A stretch of DNA of 64,000 nt from Streptomyces klenkii (GCF_003626645.1 NZ_RBAM01000004.1:558001-622000); one strand, 5' to 3'; positions 32,668-42,288 are shown, counted from the stretch's first letter. Made by a program: numbers and translations. The notes: generated by a model not told the origin, from the letters alone.

Positions 32668-34098
32668 TCAGTGGTGGAACGCCGTCGCCACCGTTTCCGG
32701 GCGGCCTAGTGGGTGGGGCTGGCGGCGGAGTTCCGGCAAGAGGGCGTGGAGGTCGTTCATGAAGAGGTCGGCCAGGTCGTGGGAGAAGCCGTTGCGGCAG
32801 ACGACGCGGAGGACCGAGAGGTCCTCGCGGTCGGGCGGGAAGGTGTACGCGGGGACGAGCCAGCCGCGCTCGCGGAGGCGGCGGGAGACGTCGAAGACGT
32901 CGTACGCGTCGATGCCGTCCGCGACCGTGAAGGCGAAGACGGGGAGTTCGTCGCCGCGGGTGAGGAGGCGGAAGTCGCCCGTCTCCTCGATCAGCCCGGA
33001 CAGCCGGCAGGCCACGTCGCGCGCGTTCTGCTGCACCGCGCGGTAGCCCTCGCGGCCCAGCCGCAGGAACGTGTAGTACTGGGCGGCCACCTGCGCGCCG
33101 GGGCGGGAGAAGTTGAGGGCGAAGGTCGGCATGTCGCCGCCGAGGTAGTTGACGCGGAAGACCAGGTCCTCGGGGAGGGCGGACCGGTCGCGCCACAGGG
33201 CCCAGCCGACGCCCGGGTAGACGAGCCCGTACTTGTGGCCGGAGGTGTTGATGGAGGCGACGCGCGGCAGCCGGAAGTCCCAGACCAGCTCCGGGTCCAG
33301 GAAGGGGGCGATCATGCCGCCGGACGCGCCGTCCACGTGGACCGGCACGTTCAGGCCCGTGCGCTGCTCCAGCTCGTCGAGGGCCGCGCAGAGGTCCGCC
33401 ACCGGTTCGTAGGAGCCGTCGAACGTCGACCCCATGACGGCGACGACCCCGATCGTGTTCTCGTCGCAGAGGGCGGCCGCGGCGCCGGGGTCGATGTGGA
33501 AGCGGTCGCCGGCCAGCGGCACCTGGCGGGCCTCGGCCTCCCAGAAGTTGCAGAACTTGTCCCAGCAGACCTGGACGTTGGCGCCCATGACCAGGTTCGG
33601 CCGGGCGCCGCCGCCCGGGTAGCGGTGGGCGTTGCGGGCGGCCCAGTGCCGCTTGAAGGCCAGGCCGGCCAGCATGCACGCCTCGCTCGACCCGGTGGTG
33701 GAGCAGCCGACGGCCGCGGCCGGGTCCGGGGCGTGCCACAGGTCGGCGAGGATGGCCACGCAGCGCCGCTCCAGCTCGGCCGTGCGCGGGTACTCGTCCT
33801 TGTCGATCATGTTCTTGTCGCGGCACTCGGACATGAGGACGGCCGCCTGAGGCTCCATCCACGTGGTGACGAAGGTCGCCAGGTTGAGCCGGGAGTTGCC
33901 GTCGAGCATCAGTTCGTCGTGGACGACCTGGTACGCGGCGTGCGGGGCCATCGGCCCGTCCGGCAGCCGGTGGCGCGGCGGCTCGGCCGCCATCCCGCCG
34001 ACCGGATCGGCCTCGCCGTACAGGAACGGGTTCACTGCCACGCCGCGGCGGCGTGCGGAGCGGCCGCCGCGTACGTCCTCGCCTCGGTGCAGGGCCAT
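32668..34098 (-). CDS. gadB: Glutamate decarboxylase
   Basis: A 476-residue PLP-dependent group II decarboxylase. The PLP lysine is in SINTSGHKYGLVYPG. VDGASGGMIAPF is the cofactor-binding Asp/His region and FCNFWEAEARQVPL follows the family pattern of GadA/GadB. It turns glutamate into GABA while consuming a proton, giving acid tolerance. The ATG at 34098 has TATCGT 7 nt upstream and no ribosome site, so it may be leaderless. It is divergent from the TipA-like gene. No GABA antiporter is nearby. Confidence 0.93.
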   Translation of the reverse strand: MALHRGEDVRGGRSARRRGVAVNPFLYGEADPVGGMAAEPPRHRLPDGPMAPHAAYQVVHDELMLDGNSRLNLATFVTTWMEPQAAVLMSECRDKNMIDKDEYPRTAELERRCVAILADLWHAPDPAAAVGCSTTGSSEACMLAGLAFKRHWAARNAHRYPGGGARPNLVMGANVQVCWDKFCNFWEAEARQVPLAGDRFHIDPGAAAALCDENTIGVVAVMGSTFDGSYEPVADLCAALDELEQRTGLNVPVHVDGASGGMIAPFLDPELVWDFRLPRVASINTSGHKYGLVYPGVGWALWRDRSALPEDLVFRVNYLGGDMPTFALNFSRPGAQVAAQYYTFLRLGREGYRAVQQNARDVACRLSGLIEETGDFRLLTRGDELPVFAFTVADGIDAYDVFDVSRRLRERGWLVPAYTFPPDREDLSVLRVVCRNGFSHDLADLFMNDLHALLPELRRQPHPLGRPETVATAFHH

Positions 34099-34105
34099 GA
34101 TCGTG

Positions 34106-34111
34106 ACGATA
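34106..34111 (-). promoter_or_regulatory. Probable -10 of glutamate decarboxylase (leaderless)
   Basis: TATCGT (minus strand) ends 7 nt before the ATG at 34098. Confidence 0.5.
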
Positions 34112-34177
34112 CGGACTTGCACCTCACGTAGCGGGAGGACGCACCGTGGTGGCCGTAAGCGAAAGAAGGAAGCGGAC

Positions 34178-34936
34178 ATGAGCTATTCCGTGGGGCAGGT
34201 CGCCGCCTTCGCCGGGGTGACCGTGCGGACGCTGCACCACTACGACGAGATCGGGCTGCTGTCGCCCGGGGACCGCAGCCACGCGGGCCACCGGCGCTAC
34301 GACGACGCCGACCTCGACCGGTTGCAGCAGATCCTGTTCTACCGGGAGCTCGGCTTTCCGCTGGACGAGGTGGCGGTGCTGCTGGACGACCCGGGCGTCG
34401 ACCCGGCCGAGCACCTGCGCCGCCAGCACGGCCTGCTCACCGAGCGGATCGAGCAGCTCCAGCGCATGGCCACCGCCGTCGAGCAAGCCATGGAGGCGAA
34501 GAAGATGGGAATCCAGCTCACGCCGGAGGAGAAGTTCGAGGTGTTCGGGGACTTCGACCCCGACGACCACAAGGAGGAGGTCGAGCGGCGGTGGGGCGAC
34601 ACGGAGGCCTACCGCGAATCGCAGCGCCGGACCGCCTCGTACACGAAGGAGGACTGGCTGCGGATCCAGGCCGAGGCGAACGGGCTCAACGAGCGCATCG
34701 CCGCCCTCATGGCCTCCGGCGCGGCCGAGGACTCCCCGGAGGCCATGGACCTCGCCGAGGAGCACCGGCAGCAGATCGTGCGCCACTACTACGACTGCAC
34801 GTACGACGTTCACACCTGCCTCGCCGAGATGTACGTCACGGACGAGCGGTTCACCGCCACCTATGAGGCCATCCGGCCCGGCATGGCGACCTTCCTGCGG
34901 GGTGCGATTCTCGCCAATGCGGCGCGGAACGCGTAA
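34178..34936 (+). CDS. tipA: TipA-like MerR regulator with antibiotic-recognition domain
   Basis: A 252-residue protein. The MerR DNA-binding domain is at residues 1-70 (YSVGQVAAFAGVTVRTLHHYDEIGLLSP), with the dimerisation helix to about 110. The TipAS antibiotic-binding domain follows (about 110-252: KFEVFGDFDPDDHKEEVERRWGDTEAYRESQRR and TYDVHTCLAEMYVTDERF as landmarks). Cys214 is present, at the position known in TipAL to attach thiopeptides covalently; a second Cys is at 207. The ATG at 34178 follows AGGAAGCGG. It is likely autoactivated in the presence of thiopeptides, like tipA. Confidence 0.93.
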   Translation: MSYSVGQVAAFAGVTVRTLHHYDEIGLLSPGDRSHAGHRRYDDADLDRLQQILFYRELGFPLDEVAVLLDDPGVDPAEHLRRQHGLLTERIEQLQRMATAVEQAMEAKKMGIQLTPEEKFEVFGDFDPDDHKEEVERRWGDTEAYRESQRRTASYTKEDWLRIQAEANGLNERIAALMASGAAEDSPEAMDLAEEHRQQIVRHYYDCTYDVHTCLAEMYVTDERFTATYEAIRPGMATFLRGAILANAARNA

Positions 34937-35024
34937 ACGGCTGTGATGCGCTAACAGTGGACAGCGGCAACAACAGGGCGGCCCCGGCATCAGCCGGGGC
35001 CGCCCTGCCGTCCGTCCGCCGCTC

Positions 35025-35390
35025 TCACGGACGCGGCGAGATCACCACCGCGGTGCCGTACGCGCACACCTCCGTGCCCACGTCCGCCGCCTCCGTCACG
35101 TCGAAGCGGAACATCAGCACCGCGTTCGCGCCGCGCGCCCGCGCCTGCTCGATCAGTCGCTCCATGGCCTGGTTACGGGTCTCCACCAGCGTCTTCGTCA
35201 GGCCCTTGAGCTCGCCGCCGACCAGGGACTTCAGCCCCGCCCCGATCTGGCTGCCGATGTGGCGGGAGCGCACGGTGAGGCCGAAGACCTCGCCGATGAC
35301 ACGGTCGACCTTGTAGCCCGGCACGTCGTTCGTCGTCACGACCAGGACGTCGGACTGGGACTGCCCGCCGCCGTACTCCTCGATGCCCAT
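35025..35390 (-). CDS. YbjQ/UPF0145 heavy-metal-binding-domain protein
   Basis: A 121-residue YbjQ fold: DVLVVTTNDVPGYKVDRVIGEVFGLTVRSRHIGSQIGAGLKSLVGGELKGLTKTLVETRNQAMERLIEQARARGANAVLMFRFD (landmarks). The ATG at 35390 fits the family start MGIEEYGGG. Members form pentamers; metal binding is proposed but not shown. The adjacent 35391-35635 gap has a TGTGTGCAG tandem repeat but no gene. Confidence 0.9.
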   Translation of the reverse strand: MGIEEYGGGQSQSDVLVVTTNDVPGYKVDRVIGEVFGLTVRSRHIGSQIGAGLKSLVGGELKGLTKTLVETRNQAMERLIEQARARGANAVLMFRFDVTEAADVGTEVCAYGTAVVISPRP

Positions 35391-35635
35391 CGCATCCACC
35401 TCCGTGTGTGCAGTGTGTGCAGTTTTGCGGGTGCCTGACCAGGACGCATGCGGGGGCCGCGGGGTTGCGCCGACCGGGCGTACGGCGGACCGGGCGCTCC
35501 TCCCGCACACTGGTAATCACACTGGAACGCGGCGGTACCCCGTCGCGTTGGTAACTTGGGGCCGCACACCGGCCCACCCCGCCTGTGCCCGGGCCTCGCA
35601 CGAGCCTGCGCCCTCGACCCAGGAGCCTGTCACCC

Positions 35636-36619
35636 GTGACCCCCATGACCACTCTCGCGCTCGGCCCCCAGTGGCTGGATGCGAACTATCTGATCGAGCA
35701 ATTCGGTCTGATCGGCGTCCTGGCCATCGTCTTCGCGGAGTCCGGCCTTCTGATCGGCTTCTTCCTCCCCGGCGACTCGCTGCTCTTCACCACGGGCCTG
35801 CTGGTCACCACGGGCCAGATCAGCAAGCCGCTGTGGCTCGTGTGCACGCTGGTGGCGGTCGCGGCGATCCTCGGCGACCAGGCGGGCTACCTCTTCGGCC
35901 GCAAGGTCGGCCCCTCGCTGTTCCGGCGCCCCGACTCCAAGCTCTTCAAGCAGGAGAACGTGGAGAAGGCGCACGAGTTCTTCGAGAAGTACGGGCCGAA
36001 GTCGCTGGTGCTGGCCCGCTTCGTGCCCGTGATCCGTACGTTCACGCCGATCATCGCCGGCGTGAGCCGCATGAACTACCGCTCGTTCCTCATCTTCAAC
36101 ATCATCGGCGGCATCCTCTGGGGCGTCGGCGTGACACTGCTGGGCGCGGCGCTCGGCAAGATCGAGTTCGTCAACAAGAACATCGAGCTGATGCTGGTCG
36201 CGATCGTGCTGATCTCGGTCGTGCCGATCATCATCGAGTTCCTGCGGGCGCGCGCGAAGAACAAGAAGGAGGCGGCACGGGCGGCGGAGGCGCCGCGGAC
36301 GCCGCAGGCGCCGCAGTTCCCGTACGCACCGCAGGCGCCGTACGACGGCGGATACGCGGGCCAGGGTCAGAGCCCGTACGCCGCCCCGGGCCGGAGCCCG
36401 TACCCCGGCGCGGGTCAGGAGCAGTACCCGGACCAGAGCCCGTACCCCGACCAGAACCAGAACCCGTACCCGGACCAGAGCCCGTACCCGGACCAGAGCC
36501 CGTACCCGGGCCAGAGCCCCTACGCGGGCCCCGGCCAGGGTCCGCACCCGGGCGGCGGTCAGGGCCCCGCGGGCGGCCCCCGCCCGCCGGCCCAGCGCGG
36601 CCGCCACGCGCGGCGCTGA
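35636..36619 (+). CDS. DedA-family membrane protein with a Pro/Tyr/Gln repeat tail
   Basis: A 327-residue protein. Residues 1-215 are DedA: FAESGLLIGFFLPGDSLLFTTG, ILGDQAGYLFGRKVG, and FVPVIRTFTPIIAGVSRMNYRSF (the characteristic arginine motif), with four to five membrane helices. Residues 225-327 are a cytosolic tail of about 100 residues with repeating SPYPDQ/SPYPGQ units. DedA proteins move undecaprenyl phosphate or similar lipids across the membrane. The GTG at 35636 has AGGAG 10 nt upstream. The tail is unusual for DedA. Confidence 0.92.
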   Translation: MTPMTTLALGPQWLDANYLIEQFGLIGVLAIVFAESGLLIGFFLPGDSLLFTTGLLVTTGQISKPLWLVCTLVAVAAILGDQAGYLFGRKVGPSLFRRPDSKLFKQENVEKAHEFFEKYGPKSLVLARFVPVIRTFTPIIAGVSRMNYRSFLIFNIIGGILWGVGVTLLGAALGKIEFVNKNIELMLVAIVLISVVPIIIEFLRARAKNKKEAARAAEAPRTPQAPQFPYAPQAPYDGGYAGQGQSPYAAPGRSPYPGAGQEQYPDQSPYPDQNQNPYPDQSPYPDQSPYPGQSPYAGPGQGPHPGGGQGPAGGPRPPAQRGRHARR

Positions 36620-36888
36620 GGCCGCACTCCCACCCCGCTTCCGCCCCGTACTTCCGCCCCGTCCCGCGCCCCCTGCCCCGCGCCGCCGCAGCCCGCATTC
36701 CGCATAGTGCCGGCCCCACTGGGCACACGCCCCTCTGATCAGGCATGGTGACCCTAGAGCTACGGCTCTGCGGGACGTTCCGGCGAGACGGCCGGTCCGG
36801 TGCCGCCGGCAGCCGGCGGTGAGGGACCGGCCGCGGCCTCTGCGGAACGCCCCGATGACCGGCGGGCAGGGCGTATGAGGAGCGCGAG

Positions 36889-38583
36889 GTGGCTGAGCGG
36901 CAGCGGGGCGGCGGAGGGGCGGCCGGTGAGGCTCCGGAGGATCGCAAACCCCAGTCCGACGAGGCGCGCAGCGCCTTCACCCCACCGCTCGGCGTCCCCC
37001 TCCCGCCCCCGCCCGAGGACGAGCACCCGACCTCCGAGTTCGCGGTCCCCGAGGGCATCGCCCCCGAGCCGCCCGGCGAACCCGAGGGCTCGGCCTTCAC
37101 CCTCCCCGCGGGCGCCGTCGCCCCGGACTCCAGCACCACGCAGAGCACCCTGCTGCCCGGCTACACGCCGCCGTACGGCATGCCCAAGGTCAGCCTGACC
37201 AAGGACACGCCCTGGCAGGACCGCATGCGCACGATGCTGCGCATGCCGGTGGGGGAGCGGCCCGCGCCCGAGCGGGCCGCGAAGCAGGACGAGCCGGGCC
37301 CGCCCGTCCCCCGCGTCCTCGACCTGACCCTGCGCATCGGCGAGCTGCTCCTCGCGGGCGGCGAGGGGGCCGAGGACGTGGAAGCGGCGATGTTCGGCGT
37401 CGCGCACGCGTACGGGCTCGACCGCTGCGAGCCGACGGTCACGTTCACGCTGCTGACCGTCAGCTACCAGCCGTCCCTCGTCGACGACCCCGTCACCGCC
37501 AACCGCACGGTGCGGCGGCGCGGCACCGACTACACGCGGCTCGACGCCGTCTTCCGGCTCGTCCACGACATCACGTCGCAGGGGCTGACGCTGGAGGAGG
37601 CGTACCGCCGCCTCGCCGAGATACGCCGCAACCGCCACCCGTACCCGGGCTGGGGCCTGACCGCCGCCTCCGGGCTGCTCGCCGGCGCGGCGAGCATGCT
37701 CGTGGGCGGCGGCGTCGTGGTGTTCGTCGCGGCCGCGCTCGGGGCGATGCTGGGCGACCGGCTGGCGTGGCTCGCGTCGGGGCGCGGGCTGCCGGAGTTC
37801 TACCAGTTCGTGGCGGCCGGGCTGCCGCCCGCGGCGGTGGGCGTGACGCTCAGCGCGCTCCACGGCTACGTGGACGTCCAGGCGTCCGCGGTGATCACCG
37901 GTGGGCTGTTCGCCCTGATCCCCGGGCGGGCGCTCGTGGCGGGCGTCCAGGACGGCCTGACGGGCTACTACATCACCGCCGCGGCCCGGCTGCTGGAAGT
38001 CGGCTATCTGGTCGCCGGCATCGTCTGCGGCGTGCTGATCGTCCTCTACGGGGGCGTGCACATCGGCGGGGCCACGCTCAATCCGGAGGCGGCGCTGGAG
38101 CGCGTGGAGCGGCCGGTGATCCAGATCATCGCCGCGATGCTGCTGTCCTTCGCCTTCGCGGTGCTGCTCCAGCAGGAACGTCACTCTGTCTGGGTGGCCA
38201 CCCTCAACGGCGGGGTCGCCTGGGTGGTCTACGGCGCGCTCGCCGACACCGCCGGGCTGGACCCCGTGCCCGCCACGGCCATCGCCGCCGGGCTCGTCGG
38301 CCTCTTCGGGCAGCTGCTCTCGCGCTACCGGTACGCGTCCGCGCTGCCGTACGTGACGGCGGCGATCGGGCCGCTGCTGCCCGGTAGCGCGGTCTACTTC
38401 GCGCTGCTGAACTTCGCGAAGAACGAGCTGAACACCGGCATCGCCAGCCTCACGAAGGCCGCTGCGCTGGCCCTGGCGATCGCCATCGGCGTGAACCTCG
38501 GCTCCGAGATGGCCCGGATGTTCCTCAAGGTCCCGGGAGAGGCGGCGGGCCGCCGCGCCGCGAAGCGGACGCGAGGCTTCTAG
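36889..38583 (+). CDS. Threonine/serine exporter family (ThrE) protein
   Basis: A 564-residue membrane protein. Residues 1-120 are a Pro-rich cytosolic region. Then come the ThrE domain (RVLDLTLRIGELLLAGGEGAEDVEAAM onwards) and the ThrE_2 domain, with about ten membrane helices. The GTG at 36889 follows GAGGAGCG. It most likely exports threonine and serine by a proton-coupled mechanism. The extended N-terminus, longer than in typical ThrE, has no known role. Together with DedA it forms a core-type block. Confidence 0.9.
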   Translation: MAERQRGGGGAAGEAPEDRKPQSDEARSAFTPPLGVPLPPPPEDEHPTSEFAVPEGIAPEPPGEPEGSAFTLPAGAVAPDSSTTQSTLLPGYTPPYGMPKVSLTKDTPWQDRMRTMLRMPVGERPAPERAAKQDEPGPPVPRVLDLTLRIGELLLAGGEGAEDVEAAMFGVAHAYGLDRCEPTVTFTLLTVSYQPSLVDDPVTANRTVRRRGTDYTRLDAVFRLVHDITSQGLTLEEAYRRLAEIRRNRHPYPGWGLTAASGLLAGAASMLVGGGVVVFVAAALGAMLGDRLAWLASGRGLPEFYQFVAAGLPPAAVGVTLSALHGYVDVQASAVITGGLFALIPGRALVAGVQDGLTGYYITAAARLLEVGYLVAGIVCGVLIVLYGGVHIGGATLNPEAALERVERPVIQIIAAMLLSFAFAVLLQQERHSVWVATLNGGVAWVVYGALADTAGLDPVPATAIAAGLVGLFGQLLSRYRYASALPYVTAAIGPLLPGSAVYFALLNFAKNELNTGIASLTKAAALALAIAIGVNLGSEMARMFLKVPGEAAGRRAAKRTRGF

Positions 38584-38667
38584 CGCAAGCCTTACGCGGG
38601 GCGCGGCCTGGAACCCGGGGCACCCCGGAAGCCACGCTCCGCGGTCCCGGGCACCCCGGAGGCCTTT

Positions 38668-38870
38668 GCCGCCGCGGCGGCGATCCGACACAGCGGACGC
38701 CCTCGGCGGTGCCGAGCCCACCTGGGCTCGTACGGCACCGCCGGATTCCACCGCGGTGGTTGCGCGCCGCTGCGGCGGGAGGAGAGGTGCTTGGCCCGGC
38801 CCTTGCCCTCCGCCGCGGCGGTGATCCGCCACAGCGGACGTTCTCGGCGGTGCCGAGCCCGGCTCGGCCC
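38668..38870. repeat. Two diverged copies of an intergenic palindromic repeat
   Basis: The gap of 367 bp after thrE is filled with repeats. Copy A (38668-38779) contains CGGCGGTGCCGAGCCC, then GTACGGCACCGCCGG, which pair as a hairpin, and ends with GCGCGCCGCTGCGGCGG. Copy B (about 38810-38870) repeats the first part, from CCGCCGCGGCGG to CGGTGCCGAGCCC. A third copy of the A core is at 53939-54014, 15 kb away. Confidence 0.8.
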
Positions 38871-38888
38871 GTGCGCCGGGGAGCAAGC

Positions 38889-38929
38889 GGGGCCGGGGTG
38901 CCGTACGTCGCGTACGGCACCCCGGCCCC
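38889..38929. terminator. 19-bp-arm terminator downstream of ppa
   Basis: Arms 38889-38907 and 38911-38929 are exact reverse complements with a TCG loop. The position is 22 bp after the minus-strand ppa stop, so it terminates that transcript. Confidence 0.85.
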
Positions 38930-38950
38930 GGTGCAAAGCGAGCCGCAGGC

Positions 38951-39448
38951 TCAGTGGTGGGCGCCGCCCGCCGCCTCGAGGCGCTTGTAGGAGGCCTCGA
39001 TCTCCGCCTCGGCCTCCGCGCGGCCGACCCAGTCCGCACCCTCGACCGACTTGCCCGGCTCCAGGTCCTTGTAGACCTCGAAGAAGTGCTGGATCTCCAG
39101 GCGGTCGAACTCCGACACGTGGTGGATGTCGCGCAGGTGCTCCATGCGCGGGTCGTTCGCCGGGACGCACAGCAGCTTGTCGTCGCCGCCGGCCTCGTCG
39201 GTCATGCGGAACATGCCGATGGCGCGGCACTTGATGAGGCAGCCCGGGAAGGTGGGCTCGTCCAGGATGACGAGGGCGTCCAGCGGGTCGCCGTCCTCAC
39301 CGAGGGTGTTCTCGACGAAGCCGTAGTCCGCCGGGTAGCTGGTCGAGGTGAAGAGTCGGCGGTCCAGGCGGATGCGACCGGTCTCGTGGTCCACCTCGTA
39401 CTTGTTCCGCGAACCCTTCGGGATCTCGATGGTGACGTCGAACTCCAC
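38951..39448 (-). CDS. ppa: Inorganic pyrophosphatase (class I)
   Basis: A 165-residue soluble enzyme. Signature: [32 protein letters not shown], in which the D-G-D-P-L-D block binds metals. [34 protein letters not shown] follows. It hydrolyses PPi from biosynthesis. The GTG at 39448 is preferred because [17 protein letters not shown] is the conserved N-terminus and GGAGGAG lies 6 nt upstream. It is divergent from the dacB-like gene. Confidence 0.96.
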   Translation of the reverse strand: MEFDVTIEIPKGSRNKYEVDHETGRIRLDRRLFTSTSYPADYGFVENTLGEDGDPLDALVILDEPTFPGCLIKCRAIGMFRMTDEAGGDDKLLCVPANDPRMEHLRDIHHVSEFDRLEIQHFFEVYKDLEPGKSVEGADWVGRAEAEAEIEASYKRLEAAGGAHH

Positions 39449-39531
39449 GGGTGGCTCCTCCATGATCAACACATACGTCTGGTGATTAAGTGTCTCTCAC
39501 GTGGGTGTGTGCTGGCGAAAGGGGCTGGTCC

Positions 39532-41022
39532 GTGGTGTCGGAGACCAGGTCGTGGCGGCTTCGGCCGCAGCTCCGGCCTTCCCTGCCGCCGTTGCGGGGC
39601 GGCACGCCGCGGGCCCGGACGGTGCGCTTCGTCGCGGTGTCCGCGCTCGCCGGATGCGTCGTGGCGGCGGGCGCCGTGGGCGCGGCCGGCCCCTGGGAGG
39701 GCGGCCAGCGCAGGGCCGAGCGCGCCCGGGCCGCCGCGGGCACGGCGGCGGACCAGGACGAGCGCGGCGGCGGCCCCGTACGCCCGGCGGCCCCGCCCGT
39801 GCTCGCCGGCCTCGGCGGGCGGGCCACGGCGCCGCTGCCGGCCCGGGAGGGCCTCGCGGGCGCGCTGGAGGGCCTGCTGAAGGACGGCGCGCTGGGCGCG
39901 CAGACGTCGGCGGCCGTCGTCGACGTCGCCACCGGGCAGCAGCTGTACGGGGCCGGCCAGGACACGCCGTACACCCCCGCCTCCACGATCAAGACGGCCA
40001 CGGCCGCGGCGGCGCTCGCCGCGCTGGGCCCGGATCACCGGATCGAGACCACCGCCGTCGCCGACGGCGACACCGTCGTGCTCGTCGGCGGGGGAGACCC
40101 GACGCTGACCGCCCGCCCCGCGAAGGAGGGCGCTCCGGCCGCCGCGAGCCTGAAGGAGCTGGCCGACGCCACCGCCCGCGGCCTCAAGGCGCGCGGCAAG
40201 GGCCGCGTGAAGGTCGCCTACGACGCCTCCCGCTACTCCGGGCCCGCCCTCCACCCCATCGGGCCCAACGAGAACATCGCGCCGGTCAGCGCCCTGATGG
40301 TGGACGAGGGCCGGCTCGACGACTCCGACCACGGCCCCGCCGACCGCACGACGGACCCGGCCGGGGACGCGGCGCGGAAGTTCGCCGGGATGCTGCGCGA
40401 CGCGGGCGTGGACGTCGACGGCGACCCGGCCGCGGGGACGCCGGCCGCGGGGGGCAAGGCGGAACGTCTCGCCTCCGTCTCCTCGCCGCCGCTGTCCGCG
40501 CTCGTCGAACGCACGCTCACCAACAGCGACAACGACATCGCCGAGGCGCTGGCCCGGCAGACCGCGCTGGCGTCCGGGCGGCCCGCGGACTTCGAGGGCG
40601 CGGCCGGGGCGGTGACCGCGCGCCTGGAGAAGCTCGGCCTGCCGCTGTCCGGGGCCCGGATCGCCGACGGCAGCGGGCTCGACCGCGCGGACCACGTCTC
40701 GGCGGCGTTCCTGGCCGGGCTCCTCGCCCGGGCGGCGGATCCGGCCCGGCCGGAGTTGCGGCCCGTCCTGACGGGACTGCCCGTCGCGGGCTTCAGCGGG
40801 ACGCTCAGCGGGCGGTACGGAGCGGACGCGGCGGGCCGCGGCCTCGTCCGCGCCAAGACCGGCACGCTCACGGGCGTGAACACGCTCTCCGGCACGGTCG
40901 TGGACGCGGACGGACGGTTGCTGTCCTTCGCCTTCATGACGATGGACGCCTCGTCGGGCCCGAGCGCCCAGGAGGCGCTGGACCGCATGGCGACGGCGCT
41001 GGCGGGCTGCGGGTGCCGCTAG
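39532..41022 (+). CDS. dacB: D-Ala-D-Ala carboxypeptidase/endopeptidase (PBP4, S13 family)
   Basis: A protein of about 496 residues. One N-terminal membrane anchor (VRFVAVSALAGCVVAAGAVGAA) and an Ala-rich linker precede the S13 peptidase. The catalytic SxxK is Ser151-Thr-Ile-Lys154 in YTPASTIKTA, SxN is in TNSDNDIAE and KTG in VRAKTGTLTG. It trims or hydrolyses peptidoglycan cross-links outside the cell. The GTG at 39532 or 39535 follows AAAGGGG. Divergent ppa gives the usual arrangement. Confidence 0.93.
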   Translation: MVSETRSWRLRPQLRPSLPPLRGGTPRARTVRFVAVSALAGCVVAAGAVGAAGPWEGGQRRAERARAAAGTAADQDERGGGPVRPAAPPVLAGLGGRATAPLPAREGLAGALEGLLKDGALGAQTSAAVVDVATGQQLYGAGQDTPYTPASTIKTATAAAALAALGPDHRIETTAVADGDTVVLVGGGDPTLTARPAKEGAPAAASLKELADATARGLKARGKGRVKVAYDASRYSGPALHPIGPNENIAPVSALMVDEGRLDDSDHGPADRTTDPAGDAARKFAGMLRDAGVDVDGDPAAGTPAAGGKAERLASVSSPPLSALVERTLTNSDNDIAEALARQTALASGRPADFEGAAGAVTARLEKLGLPLSGARIADGSGLDRADHVSAAFLAGLLARAADPARPELRPVLTGLPVAGFSGTLSGRYGADAAGRGLVRAKTGTLTGVNTLSGTVVDADGRLLSFAFMTMDASSGPSAQEALDRMATALAGCGCR

Positions 41023-41133
41023 CGCGGCCCGGCCTCCGGCGGTGCCGTACGGGCTTTCCGCCGCACCGCCGGTGCCGCCCGCCCCGTTATCCACAGCCCC
41101 ACCACTTCGCTACCCCGATCAGGGCCGTCCACG

Positions 41134-41139
41134 TACGGT
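41134..41139 (+). promoter_or_regulatory. Probable -10 of the DUF2342 gene (leaderless)
   Basis: TACGGT ends 6 nt before the ATG at 41146; no ribosome site. Confidence 0.5.
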
Positions 41140-41145
41140 GAAGCC

Positions 41146-42288
41146 ATGACGAGCATCGGTGGTGCGGAGATGGTCGACTGGAAGCTCGCGGTCGCGACCG
41201 CGACCCGGTTCGTGCGGCCCGGACCGGAGATCAGCCGGGAGGAGGCGCGGGCGGTCGTCGCGGAGCTGCGGCGGCACGCGGCGACGTCCGAGGAGCACGT
41301 CAGGGAGTTCACCCGGATGTGGCCCGGCAAGGGCGACGGCGCCGGGAGCGACACCCCGGTCCTCGTCGTGGACAGGGCGGGGTGGATCAAGGCGAACGTG
41401 GCCGGCTTCCGCGCGATCCTCGGCCCGCTGCTGGAGAAGATGCAGGACCGCCGCGCGAACGTCCCCGGCGGGGCGGTGTTCGGCGCGGTGGGCGGCAAGG
41501 TGACCGGCGTGGAGCTGGGGATGCTGCTGTCGTTCCTGGCCTCCCGCGTCCTCGGCCAGTACGAGACGTTCGCCCCGTCGAGCAGGGACCTGCCGGGCTC
41601 GGCGGCGGGCGGCGGCCGCCTGCTGCTGGTCGCGCCGAACATCGTCCACGTCGAGCGCGAGCTCGAGGTGGATCCGCACGACTTCCGCCTGTGGGTGTGC
41701 CTGCACGAGGAGACGCACCGGACGCAGTTCACGGCCGTGCCCTGGCTGCGCGACCACGTCGAAGGCGAGATCCAGGCGTTCCTGGCGGAGACGGACGTGG
41801 ACCCCGCCACCCTGCTGGAGCGCATCCGGGAGGCGGCCCAGTCGCTGGCGGGCGGCCGTCCTCCGGAGGAGGACGGCGCGGACGAGGGCGGGCGCAGCAT
41901 CGTGGATCTGGTGCAGACGCCCGCGCAGCGGGAGATTCTGGGCCGGCTGACGGCGGTGATGTCGCTGCTGGAGGGCCATGCGGACTATGTGATGGACGGC
42001 GTGGGCCCGGAGGTCGTGCCGTCGGTGGCGGAGATCCGGGAGAAGTTCCAGCAGCGGCGGGCGAAGGGCGCGGGCCGGCTGGACGCGGCGCTGCGGAAGC
42101 TGCTGGGGCTGGATGCGAAGCTGCGCCAGTACCGTGATGGTGAGCGCTTCGTGCGGGCCGTGGTCGGAGAGGTCGGCATGGACGGTTTCAACAGGGTGTG
42201 GACGTCCCCGAACACCTTGCCCACCAAGGCGGAGATCGCCAAACCGGCGGACTGGGTCGCGAGGGTGCACCGCCGTACAGAGCCGTGA
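41146..42288 (+). CDS. Zinc-dependent metalloprotease, DUF2342 family
   Basis: A 380-residue protein of the TIGR03624/DUF2342 family. The metal motif is HEETH at 187-191 in VCLHEETHRTQF, and GHADYVMDG contributes a second metal-binding region. MVDWKLAVATATRFVRPGP is the family start. It is often named F420 biosynthesis associated because of gene neighbourhood; no enzymatic role is shown here. It lies between dacB and tilS, a conserved actinobacterial order. Confidence 0.92.
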   Translation: MTSIGGAEMVDWKLAVATATRFVRPGPEISREEARAVVAELRRHAATSEEHVREFTRMWPGKGDGAGSDTPVLVVDRAGWIKANVAGFRAILGPLLEKMQDRRANVPGGAVFGAVGGKVTGVELGMLLSFLASRVLGQYETFAPSSRDLPGSAAGGGRLLLVAPNIVHVERELEVDPHDFRLWVCLHEETHRTQFTAVPWLRDHVEGEIQAFLAETDVDPATLLERIREAAQSLAGGRPPEEDGADEGGRSIVDLVQTPAQREILGRLTAVMSLLEGHADYVMDGVGPEVVPSVAEIREKFQQRRAKGAGRLDAALRKLLGLDAKLRQYRDGERFVRAVVGEVGMDGFNRVWTSPNTLPTKAEIAKPADWVARVHRRTEP

